NCBI GenBank assembly: GCA_029339505.1
Contig: JAQISU010001235.1
Span: 35,613,815 to 35,677,814, forward strand
Origin: Unio delphinus
Taxonomy: Eukaryota; Mollusca; Bivalvia; Unionida; Unionidae
Direction: 5' to 3'
DNA length: 64,000 bases
Of the stretch, positions 39,865 through 54,900 are shown in pieces; within the stretch, counting starts at the first letter, position 1, and every line of letters begins with the position of its first letter. Below the pieces are notes generated by a model. The model did not search any database, was not told the origin of the DNA, and was given only the letters and a program-made list of their open reading frames with translations. The position numbers were made by a program, and so were the translations under genes.

Positions 39865-39939
39865 TCAGGAAAATGTCGTCATGGTGCCCATGGACTGAAT
39901 GTAATCCAAGATGATTTCATGACAAAAACGAAACTGCTC
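39865..39939 (-). CDS. RPTP last coding exon
   Basis: 75 bp including TGA, with acceptor TATGTTACAG. It encodes [20 protein letters not shown], then TTFS and stop. This is the closing helix of D2 (compare [15 protein letters not shown] of D1), and the stop falls at the usual place shortly after D2. Confidence 0.93.
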   Translation of the reverse strand, partial: EQFRFCHEIILDYIQSMGTMTTFS

Positions 39940-42900
39940 CTGTAACATAAAATGAAACAAAATGACATGGTAAAATAGTTTGGAGTCCTAAGTTTTATAT
40001 TATTCCAGTGCCAAGTTTCACTAATTTTGCCTAATTGAAATTTTACATTATAATGCTTATGGTTCTTTTGACAACATTTCTTAAAAGAATTTGAACAGCA
40101 GAGTTAGTATAAAGAAAAACAAAAAAATCTTTAGTTCAATTTTTTCCCCCGAGTCTTCTTGTTTATAAACAATTTTACAAACTCCTAAATTTTTCAGAAG
40201 TCTTCAAAATTTGTTTGAGATAAACTGTTTGGGAATATTACTACAAAGTATTAATAAGGACTTTTGATACCAGATACCAGCTTCATATATAATAATTAAT
40301 AATTCATTGTTATACTAGATACCAGCTTCATGTATAATGAACAATTAATTGTTATTATAACAGATACCAGCTTCATGTATAATAATTCACTGTTATACCA
40401 GATACCAGCTTCATGTATAATGAACAATTAATTGTTATTATAACAGATACCAGCTTCATGTATAATAATTCATTGTTATACTAGATACCAGCTTCATGTA
40501 TAATGAACAATTAATTGTTATTATAACAGATACCAGCTTCATGTATAATAATTCACTGTTATACCAGATACCAGCTTCATGTATAATGAACAATTAATTG
40601 TTATTATAACAGATACCAGCTTCATGTATAATAATTCATTGTTATACTAGATACCAGCTTCATGTATAATGAACAATTAATTGTTATTATAACAGATACC
40701 AGCTTCATGTATAATAATTCACTGTTATACCAGATACCAGCTTCATGTATAATAAACAATTAATTGTTATTATAACAGATACCAGCTTCATGTATGTATA
40801 ATAATGCATTGCTATACCAGATACCAGCTTCATGTATAATAATTCATTGTTATACTGGATACCAGCTTCTTGTATAATGAATTGTTATACCAGATACCAA
40901 ATTCATGTATAATGAACAATTATTGTTATACCAGATACCAGCTTCATGTATGAAAATTAATTGTTATACTGGATACCAGCTTCGCTTATAATGAACAAGT
41001 AATTGTTATACCAGATACCAGCTGCATGTATAATGAACAATTAACTGTTATAAATGATACCAGCTTCACATATAATGAACAATTCATTGATATACAAGAT
41101 ACCAGCTTCATGTATAATGAACAATTCACTGTTATACTGGATACTAGATTCACATATAATAATTCATTGTGATACTGGATACCAGCTTCACATATAATAA
41201 TTCATTGTGATACTGGATACTAGATTCACGTATAATAATTCATTGTGATACTGGATACCAGCTTCATGTATAATAATTCATTGTTATACCGGATACCAGC
41301 TTCATGTATAATAATTCATTGTTATACCAGATACCAGCTTCATGTATAATGAATGATTCATTGTCATACTAGATACCAGCTTCATGTATAATGAACAATT
41401 TATTGTTAGCAACAAATAATAAGGAGAATATTTCAAGAAATCTGTTTCAATCAACATTTTTGATGTTTGATAAAACTGAAGCTGGTAATTTCCACACATT
41501 TGCAACATAACAATTTTGCTATTTCAGGTTTGGGAAGAGGTTGCTATTTACAGGAAAAAGTTGCAAATTAGATTGTATGACTAAATTTGTTCACAACAAA
41601 TTATGCAACATTTATTTTTAATTGTATTCACATCTTTCTTTATCACTGCATTATTTTTTATTTTGTTGTCTTTATTCCAAGAATTGGTTCCATGCAAGGC
41701 TGAATGTTTCAAAGATGTGAACTGACATCTTCCTAACTAGCATTTCAAAGATAAGATATAAAACATAACTAAGATGAACTATTAACTTTGTTCACAGTAA
41801 TTAAATATTGCAAAACAAAATTTATAAAGAATAAACTACAGCTGAAACAATTAAAAACTGGTTAATGGTCTCAAAACAGCAACCTGTATTTAATTTTAAA
41901 GACTTTATAAATTATAAACTTAAAAAATGAAACCAAAAACAAACAAAAAAAGAATGAAAAATACCAACCAAGTTTGCAATGAGTTGAGATCTGGATACTC
42001 TTATCTGCTTAATTGTGTGGAAGACATCAACCTCCTTCTCTACCTTCATTGCTTCCAGGATACAACTAACACCAACATACAGTCCACATCTATTTACACC
42101 ATTCCTGTAGACAAAGTGCACATTCAATGTAAATCAAAAAACATGCACAGCCTACCATGTAATTTTCAAAAAATTAATTTTTTAAAATTATTTTGAAACA
42201 ATTTTACAAGTTTTTAAAATGTTTTTGCAAACGTTTTGTTAATGAGAGATTTGTGAAGTTTTTATACTGTAAATGTTTCAAATGAAAACAATCATAATAT
42301 TTTAATGAGACAAAAAAATTGTAATCACAGTAAATCTATGAATTAATGAACAATAAAAAACCCAAACAAAATCCAAATATAATTTTCCTCAGAATGGCTA
42401 AAACATTTCGCCCTTTGGAGTGAAAACTGGAATATATTCCTAGCAACAAGTTTTTTTAAGAAATTTGTTGGACAGAGTACTTGAAATGAAACAATAATCA
42501 CAATAGAGACAGAATACCTGTGATTGACCTAATGTTACAAGATAACTGTACAGAATACATATGACTGACTTAATGGTTACCAGATAACTGTACAGAATAC
42601 TTGTAATTGACTTAATGGTTACAAGATAACTGTACAGAATACCTGTGATTGACTTAATGGTTACAAGATAACTGTACAGAATACCTGTGATTGACTTAAT
42701 GGTTACAAGATAACTGTACAGAATACCTGTGATTGACTTAATGGTTACAAGATAACTGTACAGAATACTTGTGATTGACTTAATGGTTACAAGATAACTG
42801 TACAGAATACTTGTGAGTGACTTAATGGTTATCAGATAACTGTACAGATGATAAGCATTTACGCTTAGAACTGTGACAGGACTGGATGATGTTAAGCATT

Positions 42901-45900
42901 TATTACTTACATGCAGTGAACTGTGACAGGACTGGATGATGAGAGGCATTTATTAATTACATGCAGTGAACTGTGACATGACTGGGTGATGATAAGCATT
43001 TATTATTTACATGCAGTGAACCGTGACAGGACTGGGTGATAATATGCATTTATTACTTACATGCAGTGAACTGTGACAGGACTGGATGATGTGAGGCATT
43101 TATTATTTACATGCAGTGAACTGTGATATGACTGGGTGATGATATGCATTTATTACTTACATGCAGTGAACTGTGACAGGACTGGATGATGAGAGGCATT
43201 TATTACTTACATGCAGTGATCTGTGACAGGACTGGATGATATGAGGCATTTATTACTTACATGCAGTGAACTGTGACAGGATGGTACCCAGTGTGCTTCT
43301 GCCAATTCTCTACTAACTCAAACAGCTCCAACAGTGCTAGCTTGGAATTAGGAACACTAGCACCATCTGTCCAGCGATGGAAGTTAAACTGGCGGACAAT
43401 CCGAGGGGCTTCATGAGGCTGGAAAGGGAAAAATACTGATTTAGGAGCCTGGCTGACACAGTAGTTCAACTGCTTGCTTACCAACTCTGTAGATCTTAGA
43501 ATGATCCTTTGTATCAGCATGCACATGGGATGGTAGTTATTTGCCGATAATATCAACAGTTTTCTTATTGTCCAGTTCCCTCCACCAAATTTCTAAAGAA
43601 ATCTGATGTAAATTACTCTATATAAAATCGATGAAAAGTATATTAAGCAATTGTTTATTTTATATCCTGAAGTTTACTCATTGCTAGTAATGGCATGACA
43701 AGGTTTGTTAATGTACATAATATTCTGGAAACATCAATCATAGGACAGTCATGCAAAAAAAATTGTTTTGTTTTGAAACAAGTGTTTGTTATATACTGAC
43801 AAAACATTATATTTTCGACCAAGATAAATTACCTCCAATCCAAAGCTTTAAAAAATTTCATGAAATTATCAATTAAAAAAGTCTTTACAAAATTGATGTG
43901 TCTTGCATTTTAAAGTCATTAAGTATATATTAATTTTATTTTTATGCAATATTAGGGGACATGAACTTAATTAAATTGATAAGGAATTGTATTAGCTATC
44001 AGATAGTTAATTAAATTGATAAGGAATTACTATCTATTAGACAGTTAATTAAATTCTTAATAAACTACTAGTTATCAAACAGTTAATTAAATTCAAAGGA
44101 ATTATTATCTATTAGACAGTTAATTAAATTCATAAGGAATTACAAGCTATTAGACAGTTTATTAAATTAATAATGAATTATTATATATTAGACAGTTAAC
44201 TAAATTCATAAGGAGTTACTAGCTATTAGACAGTTAATTAAATTCATAAGGAATTACTAGCTATTAGACAGTTAATTAAATTCATAAGGAATTAGAAGCT
44301 ATTAGACAATTAATTAAATTCATAAGGAATTACAAGCTATTAGACAGTTAATTAAATTCATATGGAATTACAAGCTATTAGACAATTAATTAAATTAAGG
44401 AATTACTAGCTATTAGACAGTTAATTATGTTAATAAGGAATTACTATCTATTAGACAGTTAATTAAATTCATAAGGAATTACAAGCTATTAGACAGTTAA
44501 TTAAATTGATAAGGAATTACAAGCTATTAGACAATTAATTAAATTCATAAGGAATTACAAGCTATTAGACAGTTAATTAAATTCATAAGGAATTACAAGC
44601 TATTAGACAGTTAATTAAATTCATAAGGAATTACTAGCTATTAGACAGTTAATTAAATTAATAAGGAATTACTATCTATTAGATAGTTAATTAAATTCAT
44701 AAGGAATTACAAGCTATTAGACAATTAATTAAATTCATAAGGAATTACAAGCTATTAGACAGTTAATTAAATTCATAAGGAATTACAAGCTATTAGACAG
44801 TTAATTAAATTCATAAGGAATTACAAGCTATTAGACAGTTAATTAAATTAATAAGGAATTACTAGCTATTAGACAATTAATTAAATTCATAAAGATTTAC
44901 AAGCTATTAGACAGTTAATTAAATTCATAAGGAATTACAAGCTATTAGACAATTAATTAAATTCATAAGGAATTACAAGCTATTAGACAGTTAATTAAAT
45001 TCATAAGGAATTACAAGCTATTAGACAGTTAATTAAATTCATAAGGAATTACTATCAATTAGACAGTTAATTAAATTAATAAGGAATTACTATCTATTAG
45101 ACAGTTAATTAAATTCATAAGGAATTACAAGCTATTAGACAGTTAATTAAATTCATAAGGAATTACAAGCTATTAGACAATTAATTAAATTCATAAGGAA
45201 TTACAAGCTATTAGACAGTTAATTAAATTCATAAGGAATTACAAGCTATTAGACAGTTAATTAAATTCATAAGGAATTACTAGCTATTAGACAGTTAATT
45301 AAATTAAGGAATTACTAGCTATTAGACAGTTAATTAAATTCATAAGGAATTACTAGCTATTAGACAGTTAATTAAATTAAGGAATTACTAGCTATTAGAC
45401 AGTTAATTAAATTCATAAGGAATTACTAGCTATTAGACAGTTAATTAAATTCATAAGGAATTACAAGCTATTAGACAATTAATTAAATTCATAAGGAATT
45501 ACAAGCTATTAGACAGTTAATTAAATTCATAAGGAATTACTAGCTATTAGACAATTAATTAAATTCATAAAGAATTACAAGCTATTAGACAATTAAATTC
45601 ATAAGGAATTAGAAGCTATTAGACAGTTAATTAAATTCATAAGGAATTAGTAGCTATTAGACAATTAATTAAATTCATAAAGATTTACAAGCTATTAGAC
45701 AGTTAATTAAATTCATAAGGAATTACAAGCTATTAGACAATTAATTAAATTCATAAGGAATTACAAGCTATTAGACAGTTAATTAAATTCATAAGGAATT
45801 ACAAGCTATTAGACAGTTAATTAAATTCATAAGGAATTACTATCAATTAGACAGTTAATTAAATTAATAAGGAATTACAAGCTATTAGACAGTTAATTAA

Positions 45901-48900
45901 ATTCATAAGGAATTACAAGCTATTAGACAGTTAATTAAATTCATAAGGAATTACAAGCTATTAGACAATTAATTAAATTCATAAGGAATTACAAGCTATT
46001 AGACAGTTAATTAAATTCATAAGGAATTACAAGCTATTAGACAGTTAATTAAATTCATAAGGAATTACTAGCTATTAGACAGTTAATTAAATTAAGGAAT
46101 TACTAGCTATTAGACAGTTAATTAAATTCATAAGGAATTACAAGCTATTAGACAGTTAATTAAATTCATAAGGAATTACAAGCTATTAGACAATTAATTA
46201 AATTCATAAGGAATTACAAGCTATTAGACAGTTAATTAAATTCATAAGGAATTACAAGCTATTAGACAATTAATTAAATTCATAAAGAATTACAAGCTAT
46301 TAGACAATTAAATTCATAAGGAATTACAAGCTATTAGACAATTAATTAAATTCATAAGGAATTACAAGCTATTAGACAGTTAATTAAATTCATAAGGAAT
46401 TACAAGCTATTAGACAGTTAATTAAATTCATAAGGAATTACTATCTATTAGACAGTTAATTAAATTCATAAGGAATTACAAGCTATTAGACAATTAATTA
46501 AATTCATAAGGAATTACAAGCTATTAGACAGTTAATTAAATTCATAAGGAATTACAAGCTATTAGACAATTAATTAAATTCATAAGGAATTACAAGCTAT
46601 TAGACAGTTAATTAAATTCATAAGGAATTACAAGCTATTAGACAATTAATTAAATTCATAAAGAATTACAAGCTATTAGGCAGTTAATTAAATTCATAAG
46701 AAATTACAAGCTATTAGACAATTAATTAAATTCATAAGGAATTACAAGCTATTAGACAGTTAATTAAATTCATAAAGGAATTACAAGCTATTAGACAGTT
46801 AATTAAATTCATAAGGAATTACTAGCTATTAGACAGTTAATTAAATTAATAAGGAATTACTAGCTATTAGACAGTTAATTAAATTCATAGGGAATTACAA
46901 GCTATTAGACAGTTAATTAAATTCATAAGGAATTACAAGCTATTAGACAATTATTTAAATTCATAAGGAATTACAAGCTATTAGACAGTTAATTAAATTC
47001 ATAAGGAATTACAAGCTATTAGACAGTTAATTAAATTCATAAGGAATTACTAGCTATTAGACAGTTAATTAAATTCATAAGGAATTAGAAGCTATTAGAC
47101 AATTAATTAAATTCATAAGGAATTACAAGCTATTAGACAGTTAATTAAATTCATAGGGAATTACAAGCTATTAGACAGTTAATTAAATTCATAAGGAATT
47201 ACAAGCTATTAGACAATTATTTAAATTCATAAGGAATTACAAGCTATTAGACAGTTAATTAAATTCATAAGGAATTACTAGCTATTAGACAGTTAATTAA
47301 ATTCATAAGGAATTACTATCAATCAGACAGTTAATTAAATTCATAAGGAATTACTATCAATTAGACAGTTAATTAAATTCATAAAGGAATTACAAGCTAT
47401 TAGACAGTTAATTAAATTCATAAGGAATTACTAGCTATTAGACAGTTAATTAAATTCATAAGGAATTACAAGCTATTAGACAGTTAATTAAATTCATAAG
47501 GAATTAGAAGCTATTAGACAGTTAATTAAATTCATAAGGAATTACTATCTATTAGACAGTTAATAAAATTCATAAGGAATTACAAGCTATTAGACAGTTA
47601 ATTAAATTAAGGAATTACTAGCTATTAGACAGTTAATTAAATTCATAAGGAATTACAAGCTATTAGACAGTTAATTAAATTCATAAGGAATTACAAGCTA
47701 TTAGACAGTTAATTAAATTCATAAGGAATTACAAGCTATTAGACAGTTAATTAAATTCATAAGGAATTACAAGCTATTAGACAGTTAATTAAATTCATAA
47801 GGAATTACAAGCTATTAGACAGTTAATTAAATTCATAAGGAATTACAAGCTATTAGACAGTTAATTAAATTCATAAGGAATTACAAGCTATTAGACAGTT
47901 AATTAAATTCATAAGGAATTACAAGCTATTAGACAGTTAATTAAATTCATAAGGAATTACAAGCTATTAGACAGTTAATTAAATTCATAAGGAATTACAA
48001 GCTATTAGACAGTTAATTAAATTCATAAGGAATTACAAGCTATTAGACAGTTAATTAAATTCATAAGGAATTACAAGCTATTAGACAGTTAATTAAATTC
48101 ATAAGGAATTACAAGCTATTAGACAGTTAATTAAATTCATAAGGAATTACAAGCTATTAGACAGTTAATTAAATTCATAAGGAATTACAAGCTATTAGAC
48201 AGTTAATTAAATTCATAAGGAATTACAAGCTATTAGACAGTTAATTAAATTCATAAGGAATTACAAGCTATTAGACAGTTAATTAAATTCATAAGGAATT
48301 ACAAGCTATTAGACAGTTAATTAAATTCATAAGGAATTACTATCTATTAGACAGTTAATTAAATTCATAAGGAATTACAAGCTATTAGACAATTAATTAA
48401 ATTAAGGAATTACTAGCTATTAGACAGTTAATTAAATTCATAAGGAATTACAAGCTATTAGACAGTTAATTAAATTCATAAGGAATTACAAGCTATTAGA
48501 CAGTTAATTAAATTCATAAGGAATTACAAGCTATTAGACAGTTAATTAAATTCATAAGGAATTACAAGCTATTAGACAGTTAATTAAATTCATAAGGAAT
48601 TACAAGCTATTAGACAGTTAATTAAATTCATAAGGAATTACAAGCTATTAGACAGTTAATTAAATTCATAAGGAATTACAAGCTATTAGACAGTTAATTA
48701 AATTCATAAGGAATTACTATCTATTAGACAGTTAATAAAATTCATAAGGAATTACAAGCTATTAGACAATTAATTAAATTAAGGAATTACTAGCTATTAG
48801 ACAGTTAATTAAATTCATAAGGAATTACAAGCTATTAGACAGTTAATTAAATTCATAAGGAATTACAAGCTATTAGACAGTTAATTAAATTCATAAGGAA

Positions 48901-51900
48901 TTACAAGCTATTAGACAGTTAATTAAATTCATAAGGAATTACAAGCTATTAGACAGTTAATTAAATTCATAAGGAATTACAAGCTATTAGACAGTTAATT
49001 AAATTCATAAGGAATTACAAGCTATTAGACAGTTAATTAAATTCATAAGGAATTACTATCTATTAGACAGTTAATAAAATTCATAAGGAATTACAAGCTA
49101 TTAGACAGTTAATTAAATTAAGGAATTACTATCTATTAGACAGTTAATTAAATTCATAAGGAATTACAAGCTATTAGACAGTTAATTAAATTCATAAGGA
49201 ATTACTATCTATTAGACAGTTAATAAAATTCATAAGGAATTACTATCAATTAGACAGTTAATTAAATTCATAAGAAATTATTATATTTTGGACAGTTAAT
49301 TAAATTCATAAGGAATTACTATCTATTATACAGTTAATTCAGTTCATAAGGAATTACTATCTACTAGACAGTTTATAAATTCATAAGGAATTACTATCTA
49401 CTAGACAGTTAATTAAATTCATAAGGAATTATTAGCTATTAGACAGTTAATTAAATTCATAATAAATTGCTAGCTATTAGACAATTAATTAAATTCATAA
49501 GGAATTACTATCTATTAGACAGTTAATTAAATTCATAAGGAATTACTAGCTATTAGACAGTTTATTAAATTCATAAGGAATTACTATCTATTGGACAGTT
49601 AATTAAATTCATAAGGAATTACTAGCTATCAAACAGTTAATTAAATTCATAAGGAATTACATTAGCTATCAGACAGTTAATTAAAATTCATAAAGAATTA
49701 TAAGCTATTAGTCAATGAACCTTTCATAACAAAATTGACAAAAATGTCACGCACAGTTATTGTAAATTAACTTCAACACATTTTAATTACAGTAAAATAT
49801 AAAGGTTTAAATATGTTTAATCCAAGCTCAAAACTTATCATTGATTGCTGTTAATACACACTTTTTATCATGAGGTACCAGTTTGTGTGAACATCATGGA
49901 TGTTACGAACCACAGATTAAAAACTCATCAAACGCTGATCCCTCTGAGAAGACAAAATGACCCCTCCCCAAGCTAAAAAAGCAATTTACAAACATGTTGG
50001 TTTTGCAAAAGCCATGAAAAGTTATATCAAAATTAATTCCCACAGTATCCTTCATCTAGGATGAAGTGCACAGTGAGTGTATTCTTAGAAAGAATGTTAT
50101 ATTCATGAGTGAAAATGAGGTATTTCCTTTACCTAACAATGACTGGTTTACTGTATTTCATTTACCTTACACTGACTGGTTTGCTGTATTTCATTTGCCT
50201 TACACTGACTGGTTTGCTGTATTTCATTTGCCTAACACTGACTGGTTTGCTTTCATTTGCCTAACGCTGACTGGTTTGCATTTATATACATATAGTTCTC
50301 ATCTCACTGTACACTTACTAAATCTACATTAGTGACAGTAAAATCACGGACTGTTATGCTTGGATCTGACTTTATTTCAGCCGTCGTCTCAACAATAAAT
50401 GGACCAAATTTCTCTCCACATGTCTCCAGTGTCCAATACTGTTCACAGGTCTGCAATATAAAAGATATATAAACCATATTATTTTAGCAAGCATCAAAAG
50501 ATACAAGTTTTCATTCACTAGTAACTGTGAATACCAATAAATACCAAAAAGTGAAAACTGAACTTGCCAAATATGTAATGTCTACAGTAACTAAAATACT
50601 ATAAATATTATAAATACTCTCTTACAAGTCCAATCAGAAAAAAGTAGATTCTGATTCGTGTTCACATTATGCACTGGCAGATCATAAGCTATCCTGTTTG
50701 TTATACTGTTTACACCTAACATATTGTGTAGACCCAGATATGCAGATGCATCATGTAAAGGCAGATCATAAACTATATTGTTTGTTCAACTGTTTGTGCT
50801 TAAAAAAACTATGTAGACCCAGATATGCAGGTCTGATATGTAATGGCAGATCTGGGAGTCAAAGCATTATTCAGTTGGGTCCTAGTTATAGTCGACTTAA
50901 CACATTATAATATACTGCTCTGGTGGCCTAGTGGTTAGAGTGTCCGCCGCAGAAGCAGGAGGTCGTGGGCTCAATCCCCAGTTGAGTCTTACCAAAGACT
51001 TACAAAACTGGTACAAACAGCAACCTCGTTAGGCGCTTAGCATTAAGAGGTTAGTGTTAGGACTGGATGGCCTGGTGTCAGGATAATGTGACTGAGTGGG
51101 ACATCATACTACATGTCTGCAGCATGATGCCCCAGTGCTAGACATCACTATATACTGCATCACTGCAGACATTGTAGCAATATGATAGAAAAATTGTTAA
51201 AGCTACTTTAAAAATCCTAATCAAAGAAACGAACACATTATAATACAATATGCTCATCTCCTATGAATCAATCGCATAGGGTCAATTTTCAATTTGCACA
51301 AGCTTTAAAGTTCAGTAGTCTCTCATTATAACAACATCAATGGGAGTCATGGAGTACATGGACATCAATGGGAGTCATGGAGTACATGATCTGGTATACC
51401 CTCATTATAATGACATCAATGGGAGTCATGGAGTACATGATATGGTATACCCTCATTATAATGACATCAATAGGGGTCATGGAGTACATGGTCTGGTATA
51501 CCCTCATTATAATGACATAAATGTGAGTCATGGAGTACATGATATGGTATACCCTCATTATAATGACATCAATGGGAGTCATGGAGTACATGATATGGTA
51601 TACCCTCATTATAATGACATCAATGTGAGTCATGGAATACATTGTCTGGTATACCCTCATTATAATGACATCAATGTGAGTCTTGAATTACATGATCTGG
51701 TATACCCTCATTATAATGACATCAATGTGAGTCATGAAGTACATGATATGGTATACCATCATTATAGTGACATCAATGTGAGTCATGGAGTACATGATAT
51801 GGTATACCCTCATTATAATGACATCAATGGGAGTCATGGAGTACATGATATCATATACCCTCATTATAATGACATCAATGTGAGTCATGGAGTACATGAT

Positions 51901-54900
51901 CTGGTATACCTCATTATAATGACATCAATGTGAGTCATGGAGTACATGATATGGTATACCCTCATTATAATGACATCAATGTGAGTCATGGAGTACATGA
52001 TATGGTATACCCTCATTATAATGACATCAATGGGAGTCATGGAGTACATGATATGGTATACCCTCAATTTAATGACATCAATGTGAGTCATGGAGTACAT
52101 GATATGGTATATCCTCTTTATAATGACATCAATGTGAGTCTTGGATTACATGATATGGTATACCCTCATTATAATGACATCAATGGGAGTCATGGAGTAC
52201 ATGATATGGTATACCCTCATTATAATGACATCAATGGGAGTCATGGAGTACATGATATGGTATACCCTCATTATAATGACATCAATGGGAGTCATGGAGT
52301 ACATGATATGGTATATCCTCATTATAATGACATCAATGGGAGCCATGGAGTACATGATATGGTATACCTTCATTATAATGACATCAATGTAACTCATGAA
52401 TTATAATGCCTTATGTTGAGACTGCCTTACAATGAAAGCACATGATATGTTATACCCTCATTATAATGTTGACTAAATCAGGCATGGGATATACTGCCTT
52501 ACAGTGAAGCACATGATGCAGTATTACTCATTACATTTCTGTCCAAATGATCTATGGAATATACTGCCTTAGAGTAAGACTACCTTAGAATAAAGTGCAT
52601 GATATGGTATTCCCTCATTATAATAATAGCAATGTGAACAATAGATTGAACTGCCTTACAATGAAGTAAGTGAAACTACTCCCTGATCGTACTGCTTTAC
52701 ATGGGAGTCACATAGCATAAAACATTATACTGAGACTGCAATATAATAAAGTGAATGATAATTTTACTATTTTAATTTTACTAATCCTAATCCGTGACAA
52801 TACTCATCTTAAAGAACAGAAGTTGTGTTATAATGAGGATTAATAATGATGGAATGATGTATTCCAAGAATACAGCTATAAATTTCTTGATTTATCCTGA
52901 AAGTTGAAAAAAAATTCTTTGCCGTGAAGATCAGTTTTCACCCATTCCTCAAAATGTGAAGTCAACTAGAAAATCAAGTTTTTAGTTTAAAGTCTGGTTT
53001 CAAAGTCATGGCAATATTTACATCCATAATGCCCCTCAGCTACGTGCCTAAAATGGCAATTGCTTTTCAATTTTATTTCTTTATATCTCACATCATTAGG
53101 AAAAATCACATGAATCAACAACACTGATATATCCAACATACCATATTTATCCAATGATAAGCCCATGCCTGATGATAAGCCCATCTCTCATTTCTAGAAG
53201 ATTTTGATTATTATTTACTAAGGATATCTTTGTCTGATAACAAGCCCACTCCTTACTTCTTGACAAATTTATTAAACTGGCCTGTAGTCGTATCATCTGA
53301 AAACTACTCTACCTGCAGGTTACATAAACATCCACTAGCTACATCTGAGAGGTGTTTCCTGGCATCTTTGTTTTTATTACTGAATCAGTGGCATAGCTAG
53401 GGGGGTTCAGGAGGTGCAAGTTGCACCAGGTGCCATCTGGGGGGGGGGTGCACTGAAGAAGAGGATTGGAGGATTCAGTGTATACTTTTACAAAGTGTGC
53501 TTCAGAAGAAACAACTAAGTAAACAACTAAGTCCGTGCCACGATGTCTGGATAATTGAGTATGATGACTTTCTAGATTGGGCGGTGGTTGATATAGACTA
53601 AGTCACTAACTGTTGGTAACATTTTTGTTGCAGTTGTTGCAGTTAAAATTGATTAGCCTTAAATTGCCTTTCTATGATGACTGTATTATTATGTTGTATT
53701 CAGTATTGGCTACTGTTTTCCTATGTTTTAGTGACACTGGGGGCGTAAAATTTATACCTTGTCCCTGGGCGCCAAATACTCTCCGCTATGCCGAAGGGGG
53801 GTGGGCAATAAATATGAACTTTGCACAGGCACCAAACACCATCGCTATGCCACTGTATTGAATTCAAATAGTTACTTACCAGTAGTTTAAAACAAGGGAG
53901 ATTAACAACACAAATTGACTGATTGATCCTGTGGTGATTTTTTAAAATAATGTAATGTGGTTATTATTACTGTCCTAATGTACTTTTAGGACATCAAATG
54001 AAAAAGAGCTAAACTTAAAATGTTTGCTGGGAGAAGATTACAAGATGTACAAGGAGTTTGCAATGATAGCCATACTGAATGTCCAAATAGCACTATTTTC
54101 AGTATGGACAAACCAGGTGTCATATGAAGATCTTCAGTGAAAATTTCTGATTGATACAAACATCATTTCCTCCATCGTAGTGAAATTGCAGGTACATCAG
54201 TATCATTGTCATTATCAACTACATACTGTAAAAGCACTTAAGTGAAAACCTGATATTAATATAACCTCATCCCAAAGAAGAGTGCTAAGATTTTCAAAAT
54301 GGCTACTCTAGTGGCACTGTTAGAGGCAAAACTAGCACCATTTTCTTTGGAAAAACAGCTGCATTTCTTGAGAGTCAATTCAACGAGAAGTCCATGGCAA
54401 TGTAACCATGGCAATATAAACCATCGATTCAAGAGATTTACCATTTACAATATTTACAAGATGGCCACCAAGAAAGCCATATTTGATTTAAATGAGCAAG
54501 AGTTTCATTTTGAATCAACTTTTTGGAAGAGATTTATGGTTATAAACTATTGGAGGCTGATGATAAATGATGGATGCTGCTTATGTCAAAAGAAAGGCCA
54601 TTGTAGAAAATCTTTGGATCTTTATCCAGTATGACTAATATACTTATAGATGAACATTATCCGCTACATACCTCATCATTTGGATCGATTTCATTTAGCA
54701 TGACTATACAGTAAGAGTTGTGGTCATTAATAAGCCGCCAGAAATCTACAACTGTGTTTGGCAGTGGTGTCTGTGTAATAATGAAAGCATCTCGCCGTAG
54801 GTAGCTCTGAAATACACAAAAACATTACATGAATTCAATTATTTCCCACATAAAAATGTGGTGAATTGACCTTTGACCCCAAGCATACTATCAAATACTT

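Noticed and set aside
42521..42848. Splice-site origin for the 42-bp array in intron 7
   Set aside because: The minus strand contains CAGGTATTC, but no exon of this gene matches the unit.
43965..49720. CRISPR-like regular repeats
   Set aside because: The repeats are contiguous with no unique spacers, in a eukaryotic intron; it is a tandem satellite.
50915..50990. tRNA gene
   Set aside because: A- and B-box-like motifs are present, but the cloverleaf is not complete and the sequence continues into a SINE body shared with another copy.
51340..52406. Two long plus-strand frames of 17-residue repeats
   Set aside because: A 51-bp minisatellite open on both strands with indels between blocks; intronic.
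54299..54634. 111-codon plus-strand open frame
   Set aside because: Lies over a dispersed repeat and next to a phosphatase exon on the other strand; no homology recognised.
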